From positions 41,843-100,670 of the forward strand of contig NZ_JAAWVT010000012.1 of assembly GCF_012271785.1 (NCBI RefSeq): DNA of 58,828 nt, read 5' to 3'. Within the stretch, counting starts at the first letter, position 1; the number at the start of each line of letters is the position of its first letter. The position numbers and the translations under genes were made by a program. Below the pieces are notes generated by a model that worked only from the letters and a program-made list of their open reading frames with translations, was not told where the DNA came from and made no database searches. This stretch comes from Paeniglutamicibacter terrestris. Lineage in GTDB: Bacteria > Actinomycetota > Actinomycetes > Actinomycetales > Micrococcaceae. This document shows, in pieces, positions 28,167 through 36,487 of the stretch.

Positions 28167-28946
28167 TCAAGGCGTCGGCACAGCCGGCTCATCGGCCATG
28201 CTGAAGACCAGCTGCAGGGTGCCGCTCACGGAAACCGGTTCGACGTGGATCCCATATACCCGCAGCAGCATCTCTGGGGTCAGCACCTCCTCGGGCGTTC
28301 CGCTCGCCACCACCCGGCCGTCTTCGAGCATTACCAGCTCGGTGCAGTAGCGGGCGGCCAGGTTCAGGTCGTGCAGCACCACCACGGTGGTGACCCCGAG
28401 CTGCCCGACCATGCGCAGCAGCTCGTGCTGGTAGCGGATGTCCAGGTGGTTGGTTGGTTCATCGAGCAGCAGGTGGTCCGCTTGCTGGGCCAGCGTGCGG
28501 GCCACCAGCACGCGCTGCTTCTCCCCTCCCGAGAGTGTGGAGTAGCGGCGGTCGGCCAGCTCCCGAGCGCCGACTCGGCTAAGCGCAGCGGCCACCGCCT
28601 GGTGATCCTCACGGGTGAAGGCGGCCAGCGCCTTGCGGTGCGGGGCGCGGCCGAGCAGCACCATGTCCGCGACGCTCACCGGCAGATCGGTGGGCGTTTC
28701 CTGGGCGACAACTGCAACCCGCCGGGCCAGTTCGGTCCCGCGCAGTGCCGCGATCGGCTGCTCGTCGAGGGTGACCAGTCCGGCCCGCGGGCGCAGGGCC
28801 GCATACAGGGTGCGTAAGAAGGTCGACTTGCCGCTGCCGTTCGGGCCGATGAGCCCGATGACCTCCCCCGGCCCGGCGTGCAGGGATGCGGATTTCACTA
28901 CCAGCTTGCCGCCGTAGCCGACGGATACATCGGTGGCTGTGATCAT
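28167..28946 (-). CDS. ABC transporter ATP-binding protein, siderophore (FecE) type
   Basis: 259 residues. Walker A LIGPNGSGKSTFLRTLYAAL, Q-loop VAQETPTD, signature STLSGGEKQRVLVARTLAQQ, Walker B HLLLDEPTNHLDI and H-loop VVVLHDLNLAARYC are intact. The length and motifs are those of the FecE/BtuD group, which power uptake of iron-siderophore, heme or cobalamin. Here it is the last gene of the opine metallophore operon, 28 bases after the permease, so its likely cargo is the metal-loaded opine. Confidence 0.92.
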   Translation of the reverse strand: MITATDVSVGYGGKLVVKSASLHAGPGEVIGLIGPNGSGKSTFLRTLYAALRPRAGLVTLDEQPIAALRGTELARRVAVVAQETPTDLPVSVADMVLLGRAPHRKALAAFTREDHQAVAAALSRVGARELADRRYSTLSGGEKQRVLVARTLAQQADHLLLDEPTNHLDIRYQHELLRMVGQLGVTTVVVLHDLNLAARYCTELVMLEDGRVVASGTPEEVLTPEMLLRVYGIHVEPVSVSGTLQLVFSMADEPAVPTP

Positions 28947-28974
28947 GTTGTGGGCCTCCTGGGGCGATTAATTC

Positions 28975-30102
28975 TCATTGGGTCGGGTTTAATTTGCGTA
29001 CCAGCACGAAGAGCAGCGGGGCGCCGAGCAGGGCGGTGACGATGCCTAGTGGCAGTTCCTGCGGGGCCAGTGCCGTCCGGGCGAGCACGTCGGCCCAGAC
29101 CAGGAAGATCGCGCCGAGCAACGCCGCCACCGGCAGCAGCTTGCGGTGGGTGGAGCCCACGCACAGCCGGGCGATGTGCGGGATGATCAGCCCGACAAAT
29201 CCGATGCCGCCGGAGGCCGCGACGAGCGCGCCCACGCAGAGCGCTGTCACCACCATCACCGCCGCGCGCAGCTTCGCCGGGGAGATCCCTAGCGTCTGGG
29301 CTGTGCTGTCGCCGATGGCCAGCGCATCCAGCGGGCGGGACCAGAGCAACAACAGCGCGATGGTGCCCAGCACCACCGCCCAGGTGATCAGCGCGGACTG
29401 GCCGGTGGCCTGGGTCAGCGAGCCGAGCGTCCAGAAGAGCACCGAGCGGCCCGCATTCGGATCATCGGAGGCGAAGATCAGCAGCGAGGTGAGCGCGTGC
29501 AGCACGTAGCCCACCGATACCCCGGCGAGCACCAGCCGGGTGGAGGTCATCTGCGATCCGACTCGAGCGAGCAGGAAAACAGCGATCCCGGCGGCCAGCG
29601 CACCGGCAAAGGCGCTGCCGGCCAGTGAGGCCGAGCCGATGCCAGTCGAGGCCCCGAAGAGGATCGAGGCCGCCGACAGGGTTGAGGCCCCGGAGGTCAC
29701 CCCCAGTAAGTAGGGTTCGGCCAGGATGTTGCGCGTCAGGGCCTGCAATGCCACCCCGGCCAGCGCCAGCCCGGCACCAACGGCGGCGCCCAACAGCACC
29801 CGGGGTACCCGCAGCAGCAGCACGATCGATTCCTCGGAGTTGGTCCAGTTGCCCATCGACTCGCCGCCAAACAGGTGCCCGCGCAGGATCTGGAGCACCG
29901 TGCCCGCTTCGATGGCCACCGGCCCGAGGCCCACGGCCACCGGCAGGGTGATCAGCAGCGCGGCCAGCAGAGCGGCGATCCACAATGCGGTGTGCCGGGT
30001 GCGCCGATCGTGCTCCAGATCATCGCCGGAGAAAACCAGCGGCGCACTCGGTGGTGGTGGTGCGCTGCGCGGTTCGCGGAGTGCGGGGTCCAGCTGGGTC
30101 AT
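28975..30102 (-). CDS. FecCD-family metallophore permease
   Basis: 375 residues, about ten membrane helices of the BtuC/FecCD fold, with RVPRVLLGAAVGAGLALAG, LQALTRNILAEPYLLG and GFVGLIIPHIARLCVGSTHR, the cytoplasmic loop that meets the ATPase. The N-terminus has an extra 40-residue proline-rich cytoplasmic stretch. Only one permease gene is present, so it probably works as a homodimer. The start is chosen at the second of two adjacent ATGs (30102), five bases after AGAGG at the end of the exporter gene. In staphylococci the corresponding importer is of the Opp/nickel type, so this is a different importer. Confidence 0.9.
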   Translation of the reverse strand: MTQLDPALREPRSAPPPPSAPLVFSGDDLEHDRRTRHTALWIAALLAALLITLPVAVGLGPVAIEAGTVLQILRGHLFGGESMGNWTNSEESIVLLLRVPRVLLGAAVGAGLALAGVALQALTRNILAEPYLLGVTSGASTLSAASILFGASTGIGSASLAGSAFAGALAAGIAVFLLARVGSQMTSTRLVLAGVSVGYVLHALTSLLIFASDDPNAGRSVLFWTLGSLTQATGQSALITWAVVLGTIALLLLWSRPLDALAIGDSTAQTLGISPAKLRAAVMVVTALCVGALVAASGGIGFVGLIIPHIARLCVGSTHRKLLPVAALLGAIFLVWADVLARTALAPQELPLGIVTALLGAPLLFVLVRKLNPTQ

Positions 30103-30112
30103 CATGGCCTCT

Positions 30113-31348
30113 TCATCGGTTGCTTGTGGAGTGGTGATCGGTGCTGGTGCGCAGGGTGAGCGCGGCAAAAAGGGCCAGCAGGGTGAATCCGCCAAGCACC
30201 GCTGCCGCGGCCAGGTAGCCCGCAACTCCCAGTGCCACCCCGGCGGCCCCCGCGCCCAGGAACAATCCCAGGGACATGCCGGCGGCATTCAGGCTTAGCG
30301 CGGTGCCGCGCACCTGCCCGCAGCGGCGCACCAGCAGGGTCATCACCGCCGCGGAAACCACCGCATGGCTGGCCGAGAGCACCGCGGTGCCCAGCATCGC
30401 CAACGGCAGCACCGGGGAAAGGTACACCCCGAGCAGCGCCAGCAGGCCGGTGCCCAGGGCGATGGCCATCACGGCCCGGGTGCGAACCTCGGAGTCCTGC
30501 GCGTTCAGCATCCGCCCGGCGAGCAGGTGCCCGAGGAAGAAGGAGCCTCCGCTCAGGGACCAGACGAAGGCGAACCAGCCGGTGCTCAGCTGGAACTTCT
30601 CCGCATACAACGGGGCGAGGAAGGCCAGGTGCCCCATCAGCGCGCCGGCCCGCCCGAAGGAGACCAGCAGCAGGGCCCGCGCCCCGGGAATGGCCGCCAG
30701 CGTGCGGAAGGCGGCCAGGTAGCCCAGCCGCGGGGCCGGCGCATCCGCGCCGGGATGTGCGCGGCCGTAGCGCAGCAGGGCAGGCACCAAAGCGAGGGCG
30801 ACCACGGCGATCGCGATGAGATTGCCCCGCCAGCCCCACCACAGTGCGGGCAGCACCAGCAGCGGCGCGCCCACCATGGAGGCCAGGGTCTGGGCGGTCA
30901 TGACCAGGGTGGCGGCACGGCCCGCGGCGGGAGTGGCCCCGAACCGGTCGGCGGCGGCGGTGGACAGCGCCGGGTACAGCAGCGCGTTGGACACCCCGGT
31001 GACTAGGCAAAAGGCCGCCAGCGCACCGAGTCCGGAGAAGGTCCCCAGCGCCGCGGCGGCCCCCAGCCGTACCAGGGCGGCGGCGGCCACGCGGCCCGGG
31101 GCGATGCGCCCAATCAGCGGGGCCAGCGCGACGCCGGTGAGTACCGCGCCCACGCCGGCCAGCCCACGCAGGGAGCCGACCTCCGCAACGCCGGCCCCGG
31201 CCCAGTCGGCGATCGGTATCAGGAAGGTGCTCAGCACGGTGAAGGGCAGCAGCCCCACGGCCGAGGCCAGCAGCGCCGGCCAGATTTCGGCGATGATCTT
31301 TCGTTCGCTGATGAGCTTTTCGGTGGTGTCCGGTTCGGTGGTGTTCAT
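30113..31348 (-). CDS. MFS exporter in the opine metallophore operon (CntE-like)
   Basis: 411 residues with 12 hydrophobic helices. The loop region after helix 2 ([19 protein letters not shown]) and the central loop are MFS-like. Placed directly after the opine dehydrogenase gene, whose stop codon overlaps its ATG (ATGA). In staphylopine and pseudopaline operons an exporter (CntE in the MFS, CntI in the EamA family) follows the biosynthesis genes and releases the metallophore. The same role is inferred here from the layout. Confidence 0.82.
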   Translation of the reverse strand: MNTTEPDTTEKLISERKIIAEIWPALLASAVGLLPFTVLSTFLIPIADWAGAGVAEVGSLRGLAGVGAVLTGVALAPLIGRIAPGRVAAAALVRLGAAAALGTFSGLGALAAFCLVTGVSNALLYPALSTAAADRFGATPAAGRAATLVMTAQTLASMVGAPLLVLPALWWGWRGNLIAIAVVALALVPALLRYGRAHPGADAPAPRLGYLAAFRTLAAIPGARALLLVSFGRAGALMGHLAFLAPLYAEKFQLSTGWFAFVWSLSGGSFFLGHLLAGRMLNAQDSEVRTRAVMAIALGTGLLALLGVYLSPVLPLAMLGTAVLSASHAVVSAAVMTLLVRRCGQVRGTALSLNAAGMSLGLFLGAGAAGVALGVAGYLAAAAVLGGFTLLALFAALTLRTSTDHHSTSNR

Positions 31349-32657
31349 GCCGCGCTCCCGCTCCCGATCCCGATCCCGATCCCGGAGCGGATCATGCCCA
31401 GGTCTTCTGCGAAGTCCTGCACACTAAAGGCCGCCGAGCGCGGCTGATCGCCCAGTGCCTGTGCCGCCTGCGTGAGCGCGCTCTCGTAGGCGTCCAGGAG
31501 GTCATCGATTGTTGGGCAGGGAACCGCCAGGTGCCGGGCGAGACCCTGGATGATCTTGGTGCGGTAGTAGTCTTCCTTTGGCATCCTTGGCACGTCCCAG
31601 TGGCCTGCGTCGTTGCGGAAGATCGGGCGGATGGGATGGCCGAGAAGTCGAAGTATCTCCCGTCCGCGCTTGGTTCGGAGAACGGGTCCACCAGTAGCGA
31701 GGCGTAGCGCACGTAGATCAGGTACTCCTGGTGGATGGCCGGCAGTTGCTCGAATGCTGCCACGTGCGCCGGGTCGATGCTCTGCGGGTGCACCGGGTAG
31801 CCGTCGTGGAGCATGAAGGCCAGCAGGTTAACGCCTTTCCCGCCCAGCGCGGTGAGAATGGCCGAAAGCTCCCGCCATTGCTGCACCAGGGTGTGGATCA
31901 TGGACGGGGTGATAGGTCCCTCGGGGTAGAGCTTGTAGACGTACGGCGCGGGCGGCGCCGCGGCGAACACGGCGCGCAGCGTGACCTCGTTCATGAATAG
32001 CGCCGGATGCACATACAGCGAGAGGTTCCGCGCCTCGGCCTCCACCGGTAGGCCGAGGATTTGAAGCTCTGTGCCCACCGCGTCGTGTACCGCGCGCAGC
32101 TGTTCAAGCGCGGGCGAAGAGCCGCGGCTGGATCCGGCGTAGATGCGGGCCTTGGCACCGGCCGTCAGCACCGAGGCGCCCGGGGTGCCCTGCGCCCAGC
32201 GGGTATCGCCCAGGTAGCTGGAAAAGCTGATGACCTCCGGATCCGCGCCCTGCGCTCTGGCGTACTCGCGCACCAGGGCCCCGGAGCCCAGGGTGGGTGA
32301 GAGCAGCACGATGCGCTGGAATACGGTCAGCACCTCGCTCGCCAGCTGGCGCAGCACCGGGAGGTAGGCATCCGCGGTGACCGTGAGCACCAGCGTGTCC
32401 CATCTCCCGGCCACGGATCCATATCCGCGGAACCGCTGCTCGATCCGGCACTGACCCGCCAGCGCGGCATGGCTGGCGTTCTGCACCTCGGCCCGGACGG
32501 TACCCGCCGTGGATTCCAGCGCGGCGAAGAAGACCGCGGAACGCTCGGACTCGCGCCCCGCGATGCCCAGTGCCCCGGGCAGCCGCCCGAGCAGCACGGC
32601 GCTTTGCACCGCCACCGGGCCGGTCCCGGCGATGAGGATGTTTCCCAATTCGTCCAT
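31345..32657 (-). pseudogene. Opine metallophore dehydrogenase (CntM-like) with a one-base frameshift
   Basis: The last enzyme of staphylopine-type synthesis joins a keto acid (pyruvate or 2-oxoglutarate) to the CntL product with NAD(P)H. The first frame (start 32657) has the dinucleotide site [43 protein letters not shown] and ends correctly at YFDFSAIP. There the frame shifts: [20 protein letters not shown] and [20 protein letters not shown], the conserved end, continue in another frame. Restoring one C in the run at 31633-31635 (plus strand GGG) gives about 437 residues, the family length. The last codons hold a hexanucleotide repeat. It is either a recent inactivation or a base-calling error. 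Confidence 0.85.
31355..31384. repeat. Hexanucleotide repeat at the end of the dehydrogenase gene
   Basis: Two CTCCCG units followed by three ATCCCG units, encoding (Gly-Ile)3(Gly-Ser)2 on the minus strand in the last codons before the exporter start. Gain or loss of units would keep the frame. Confidence 0.8.
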
Positions 32658-32660
32658 CTG

Positions 32661-33485
32661 CTAAACGTCTTTTCTGCTAGGGCGCTGCTTCACGTACAGC
32701 GCGATATCGAATACTTGCTCGGGCCGGCGGATGGTCTCTGCCAGGCGCCAGAGCGCGGGGTCGACCTCCTGCATCGGGTAGTTGAACAGCGATTTCAGCC
32801 CGTCCCCAAAGCGCATGGCCACCACAACGTCCTCGCGGGTGAGGCCGTGCATCTGGTGCAACAACTCGTATTTCACGCTCACCGTGGAGCTGATCACGAT
32901 GTGCGTAGCTTCGGCGATGAAATCCAGCTCGTGAATCGAGCGCCCATCCAGCGCGATGTCTAGGCCTTCGCCCAGCTGGGCCACAACCCGGCGCCCGAGG
33001 TCTATCGACTCGGCATCAATGTGGATCCCGAGGGTGGAAGCGCCGGTGAGCGCGGCGACGTTCAGCAGCGTCATCGGGAAGGACCCGGAGCCGACGAGCA
33101 GCACCTTGGAATCCTTTCTTGGTGCCACGGCCCCGAATTCCTCGGTGATGCAGGATTCAATGTTGGCGAAGTAGCCCTGAGCTCCCGCCGTGCCCTCCAG
33201 CAGCCGCAGCGCGCGGTACTTCTCAATGACCGCAACACAGCGCGCCGACTGTGTGCGCAGCTGCTCCACCACCTCGCCCGTTTCGGCGGCCGCGGCGAAA
33301 AGCCTAAAGGAAGCCTCGTTGCCCGGGTTGGTGACAAAGCGCGAGTAGTCGGCCAGCAGCTCTTCGAGCGCGCCGGCGTGCCGAATCGAACCGTCGTACG
33401 CGTTGGCGGCCGAGGTAAAGCGGCGCAGGTAGGTCCGCAGCAGATCCGTCAGTCCCGTTGCGGTGTCGATAATCGATTCAGTCAT
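32661..33485 (-). CDS. cntL: Nicotianamine synthase-like D-histidine 2-aminobutanoyltransferase (CntL-like)
   Basis: 274 residues. The enzyme moves a 2-aminobutanoate unit from SAM onto an amino acid, D-His in Staphylococcus and L-His in Pseudomonas. The N-terminal helical part has EELLADYSRFVTNPGNE and GYFANIESCITEEFG. The Rossmann part has the SAM site VLLVGSGSFPMTLLNVA, LGIHIDAESIDLGRRVV, HIVISSTVSVKYELL and VVVAMRFGDGLKSLFNYP, all strongly conserved with CntL. The ATG at 33485 overlaps the end of the racemase gene. Presence of a racemase upstream points to D-His as the substrate. Confidence 0.92.
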   Translation of the reverse strand: MTESIIDTATGLTDLLRTYLRRFTSAANAYDGSIRHAGALEELLADYSRFVTNPGNEASFRLFAAAAETGEVVEQLRTQSARCVAVIEKYRALRLLEGTAGAQGYFANIESCITEEFGAVAPRKDSKVLLVGSGSFPMTLLNVAALTGASTLGIHIDAESIDLGRRVVAQLGEGLDIALDGRSIHELDFIAEATHIVISSTVSVKYELLHQMHGLTREDVVVAMRFGDGLKSLFNYPMQEVDPALWRLAETIRRPEQVFDIALYVKQRPSRKDV

Positions 33486-34401
33486 GGATGTATGCCGTCC
33501 CCTCGGCGACGATGGCAACCTGTCCGGTGACCCGCAGCTCGGTTACTTTTCCGCAGCCGTAGTCCGCGTGAACGTGCATGGTGCCGCCGGGTTGCCGCAC
33601 CGCGGTGCTCACCGGTACCTGGGCTTTGGCGGCCAGGTAGGCGCCGAGCGCGGCTGTTCCCGAGCCGCAGCTTCCCTCCCACACCAGGCTGCCCAATGCG
33701 GGGACGTTGATCAGTGGAGCCAGCTCGCCACTCACCGAGTTATAGAGCATCACCCCAATCACGGATACGCCTTCGCTAATCCCCAGTTGCGCGGCCACCT
33801 GCTCGGCGCGCTTGCGAAGCACCGCATCGGACCCGGAGCACTCGATGACCAGATGCACTGCATCGGCATAGCGCACCATGGCGGCACCTACGGTGGCCCC
33901 GGGGAACGGGTAGGGATCGATCCGTAGCGGCAGCGGATTGGCCAGCTCGCAGCGGTAGCCGGCGTCCTGGCTTTCGACTCGACATTCGAGCGGACCCTCG
34001 GCACCCGAGGCCTCCAGCCGGAGCGCGACGGGGCCGCGAAGGCCCTGCGTCGCGGCGTGGAGCGCGGCCAGCGCCATGGTGGCATTCGCGCAGAACTCGT
34101 CCCCCGCCATGTGCAGGCGCACCTGCGCGTCGGGCGAGTGCGCCGGCAGGATGAACCCGACCTGTTCGGCGTGCACATGCTCAGCGCGCAGCAGCTTCTC
34201 GGCGATAACGCGGTAGTTCCGCGCCGGGTGTCTGCTGGTGACCAGCAGGGTGGTGTTGCGGGTGGGGCTCAGCTTGACGAAGTCGACCTCGGTGGCACCC
34301 CGGGACATGGCGTGGCCCGGCCGACTCCGTGCCGGCGCCTCGTGGGAGCGCCGGTCCCCGGCAGTGTGCGCGGACCAGCGCAGTGGTCCCGTCTGGATCA
34401 T
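33478..34401 (-). CDS. cntK: Histidine racemase (CntK-like, diaminopimelate epimerase fold)
   Basis: A DapF-fold racemase, distinct from the true dapF at 16842. Both catalytic cysteines are present: DEFCANATM and EGSCGSGTAALGA. VRQPGGTMHV and the final GQVAIVAEGTAYI also match CntK, which makes D-His for staphylopine. The ATG at 34401 overlaps the upstream stop codon (ATGA) and gives 307 residues. The ATG at 34308 (MSRGATEVDFVKLSP) gives 276 residues, the CntK length, and aligns with the CntK N-terminus; the first 31 residues may be untranslated or dispensable. Confidence 0.9.
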   Translation of the reverse strand: MIQTGPLRWSAHTAGDRRSHEAPARSRPGHAMSRGATEVDFVKLSPTRNTTLLVTSRHPARNYRVIAEKLLRAEHVHAEQVGFILPAHSPDAQVRLHMAGDEFCANATMALAALHAATQGLRGPVALRLEASGAEGPLECRVESQDAGYRCELANPLPLRIDPYPFPGATVGAAMVRYADAVHLVIECSGSDAVLRKRAEQVAAQLGISEGVSVIGVMLYNSVSGELAPLINVPALGSLVWEGSCGSGTAALGAYLAAKAQVPVSTAVRQPGGTMHVHADYGCGKVTELRVTGQVAIVAEGTAYIHD

Positions 34402-35420
34402 GGAGTGGCCAACCGTTCGGCCAGCAGCTCGACCCCGTCAACGGCCAGCGGGCCGGGCGAGGAGTAGTAGTAGTTCAGCGGCACCACGGACGCGTCGTCG
34501 TTGACGGCCTGAAGTCCATCAAGCTCTGGCCTCTCGCGAAGCACGTCGAGCACGTCCTGGTCGGTTTCCAAGGCCGAGGATCCGGTGGGCAGGTACATCG
34601 CGAAGACCTTGTCGGCAGCGCTGGCGACAAGTTCCTCCGTGGAAGGTTCGAAGTAGCGCTTAGGCACATCGCTGAAAACGTTCTCCAAGCCCAGCAGTGA
34701 CATCTGTTCCGAGACCAGCGACTCGTGCCCATAGGACCCCAGGGTGCCGGCGGTCGGAACGTACAGGGAGAGCGCGCGCTCCCCCGCTCCTTCGTCAATG
34801 CGCTGCGCGGCCGCCGCGACGCGCTCTCGCATGTCTTGGACGGCTTCGGCTGCCACCTGCTGGGTCCCGAACAGCCGGCCGTAGGACTCAACGTCGCGGT
34901 AGATCTGCTCGAAGCCGCTCAAACCGCCGGTGGAGCGATCCTCGAAACCGGCGCAGTAACCACTCACCGTCAGCATCTGCACCCCGGCCTGCTTGAGTCG
35001 ATCCGTGAGCGAATCGAGGTCAACTCCCGCCGCGATGTCGGTGCCGATCACTACGTCGGCTCCCGAACCGATGATCATCTCGTAGGAGACGTCATGCGAG
35101 TCTTCGGTAATCCGTTCGGCCCCTTCGACCACGGTTTTCGTCGCGGCGTCGAAGGGTACCTCTAGGCTGCCCGCGTAGTGCGTCAACTTGTCGCCGGCTC
35201 CGGCGGCTACCAGCAGCGCCGGTGCCTCCGATCCGACCGCGAGCACCCGCTGCGGTGGCGCGTCAAAGATAACCTCCCGACCGCAGCTGTCCAGGTTGAT
35301 CGGACCGATTGCCGCGTCTTTTGCTGCGCTGGATACGGAGCTGGCAGGGGCACCGCAAGCAGTCGCCACCGCCAAGACGACGGCGGGCATGACAACCATC
35401 CAGGGATTGATTTTTTTCAT
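34398..35420 (-). CDS. Metallophore-binding lipoprotein of an ABC importer (FecB/FepB type)
   Basis: 340 residues. A lipoprotein signal (MKKINPWMVVMPAVVLAV, lipobox ATAC) is followed by a class III substrate-binding protein: GREVIFDAPPQRVLAVG at the start of lobe 1, SYEMIIGSGADVVIG, a long connecting helix (about residues 185-215) and GLENVFSDVPKRYFEPSTEEL in lobe 2. This fold binds siderophores, heme and cobalamin. First gene of the operon, 84 bases after a Zur-like box. It is the expected receptor for the metal-opine complex; this is inferred from the operon. Confidence 0.9.
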   Translation of the reverse strand: MKKINPWMVVMPAVVLAVATACGAPASSVSSAAKDAAIGPINLDSCGREVIFDAPPQRVLAVGSEAPALLVAAGAGDKLTHYAGSLEVPFDAATKTVVEGAERITEDSHDVSYEMIIGSGADVVIGTDIAAGVDLDSLTDRLKQAGVQMLTVSGYCAGFEDRSTGGLSGFEQIYRDVESYGRLFGTQQVAAEAVQDMRERVAAAAQRIDEGAGERALSLYVPTAGTLGSYGHESLVSEQMSLLGLENVFSDVPKRYFEPSTEELVASAADKVFAMYLPTGSSALETDQDVLDVLRERPELDGLQAVNDDASVVPLNYYYSSPGPLAVDGVELLAERLATP

Positions 35421-35503
35421 CGATGACTTCTCCGTTTATTGGGGCCAAGGCTGCGACGTTCGGTCGCCGGGGGCTCATCTGGCCAGCACCTCGTAAACAC
35501 TAA

Positions 35504-35518
35504 TGAGAATCATTATCA
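35504..35518. promoter_or_regulatory. Zur/Fur-like box upstream of the opine metallophore operon
   Basis: TGAGAATCATTATCA (minus strand TGATAATGATTCTCA) is a 7-1-7 near-palindrome matching the Fur-superfamily box and very close to actinobacterial Zur sites (TGAxAATGATTxTCA). Iron control in these bacteria usually uses DtxR/IdeR with a different box, so zinc control is favoured. Flanking bases extend the symmetry to 19 bases (35502-35520). Confidence 0.75.
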
Positions 35519-35650
35519 TTTGTCAATACGAAGACGAGACCCTGCTCCGAGATTCCCGCAGGTCAGCTGCGGTTGCCGAGATAACGCGCCCGCCGAGCGC
35601 GGATCCTCTTCATCAGGTCGTGGACTTCCGAAGAGACCCCCAGGGCACAA

Positions 35651-35691
35651 AAAAGGACCCCTGAACCGGGCGATACGATTCAGGGGTCTTT
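35651..35691. terminator. Terminator hairpin beside the rnj remnant
   Basis: GACCCCTGAA pairs with TTCAGGGGTC, flanked by AAAA on the left and TTT on the right, so it can work on both strands. On the minus strand it would end transcription coming from the lipoprotein gene and rnj remnant before the metallophore operon promoter. Confidence 0.75.
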
Positions 35692-35709
35692 GAGCGATCA
35701 AGCAAAGAT

Positions 35710-35803
35710 TAGGCTTCGCGCACAACCGGAACAATCATCGGCTTGCGGCTCAGCTGCCAAGTCACGCACCTCGGGTTGTTGCGCACAGCTTCTTTGAGGG
35801 GCA
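35710..35803 (-). pseudogene. Decayed duplicate of the 3' end of rnj
   Basis: Minus-strand translation gives KEAVRNNPRCVTWQL and then SRKPMIVPVVREA and a stop. The intact rnj ends EEAVRNNPTHTTYQL, about 17 further residues, then RRKPMIVPVVLEA. So this is a copy of the last 50 codons of rnj with an internal in-frame deletion and substitutions, also followed by a terminator hairpin. It has no start codon of its own. It lies about 680 bases downstream of the real rnj end, across the small lipoprotein gene, and marks a past recombination at the edge of the metallophore cluster. Confidence 0.82.
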
Positions 35804-35811
35804 ACTCTAAA

Positions 35812-36273
35812 CTAGGCCCGGCCCTTGGCAACCAGGGCCCACACGCCCGCTTCCGCTTCTCCGGTCACTTCGATGTTCAGACCTCCAGTGAGCGCAATTT
35901 GCTGGACTCCGGTGATCTTTTTGGTCCCCTCATCGCAGTTGACCGCGGTTTCTGTCGTGGAATCGAGAGTCAGGGTCACAGCGCCTTGCGGGACCTGGCA
36001 GGTGAAGTAGATGGTGAACGGACCCTTCCCCGAAAGATCTGAGAAACTCATCGCGTTCGGCATCTGAGAGATGCCGCCGCCGGCGGTCGCTAACCGGGCG
36101 CCCACCTCGGACTCCGTGGAGGCCTGCAAATCATCCATCAGCACCTTGATGCGCGGATCTTGCGCCGTGACATCATCCGCTGAAGGCTGGTCACCAGCCG
36201 GTGTCGGAGCACATCCGGTAAGCGCCAGTAAAAGGCATGCCGCGCCCAGAAGCGTGATGCGTGAATTCTTCAC
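35812..36273 (-). CDS. Small predicted lipoprotein of unknown function
   Basis: 153 residues. The signal peptide (KNSRITLLGAACLLLAL) ends in a lipobox LTGC, so the mature protein would be attached to the outside of the cell membrane. The mature part is a linker, a helical stretch (PRIKVLMDDLQAS) and a mainly beta domain (FTIYFTCQVPQGAVTLTL). The GTG at 36273 is preferred, with GGAGG eight bases upstream; the frame also opens at a TTG at 36288. No family recognised. It lies between rnj and the rnj remnant and may have arrived with the recombination that made the remnant. Confidence 0.7.
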   Translation of the reverse strand: MKNSRITLLGAACLLLALTGCAPTPAGDQPSADDVTAQDPRIKVLMDDLQASTESEVGARLATAGGGISQMPNAMSFSDLSGKGPFTIYFTCQVPQGAVTLTLDSTTETAVNCDEGTKKITGVQQIALTGGLNIEVTGEAEAGVWALVAKGRA

Positions 36274-36436
36274 GAGCACATCCTCCAACGTCGTTTCGTG
36301 ATCTCTGGTGGACCCTCAACGCTACGTTATCGCTGCTCAGAATCTCTATTCACTAATTTGTCGCGGCGAAATGACCCGCTGAAAACCCTCGCCCCTGAGA
36401 GGGCCAAATCCGGCGGCCGACTTTCCCGGCACAGCA

Positions 36437-36470
36437 AAAGACCCCGCACTCCTAAGAGTGCGAGGTCTTT
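36437..36470. terminator. Terminator of the dapA-rnj operon
   Basis: AAAGACCCCGCACTC pairs with GAGTGCGAGGTCTTT (one mismatch), four-base loop, followed by A-rich sequence on the plus strand, that is a T-rich tail for the minus strand (CTTTTGC). It is 18 bases downstream of the rnj stop. Confidence 0.85.
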
Positions 36471-36487
36471 CAGCGTTCGATCAAAGC

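Noticed and set aside
30365-31427. Plus-strand open frames of 213 and 203 residues
   Set aside because: Antisense to the MFS exporter; repetitive Gly/Gln/Arg and Pro/Ala composition.
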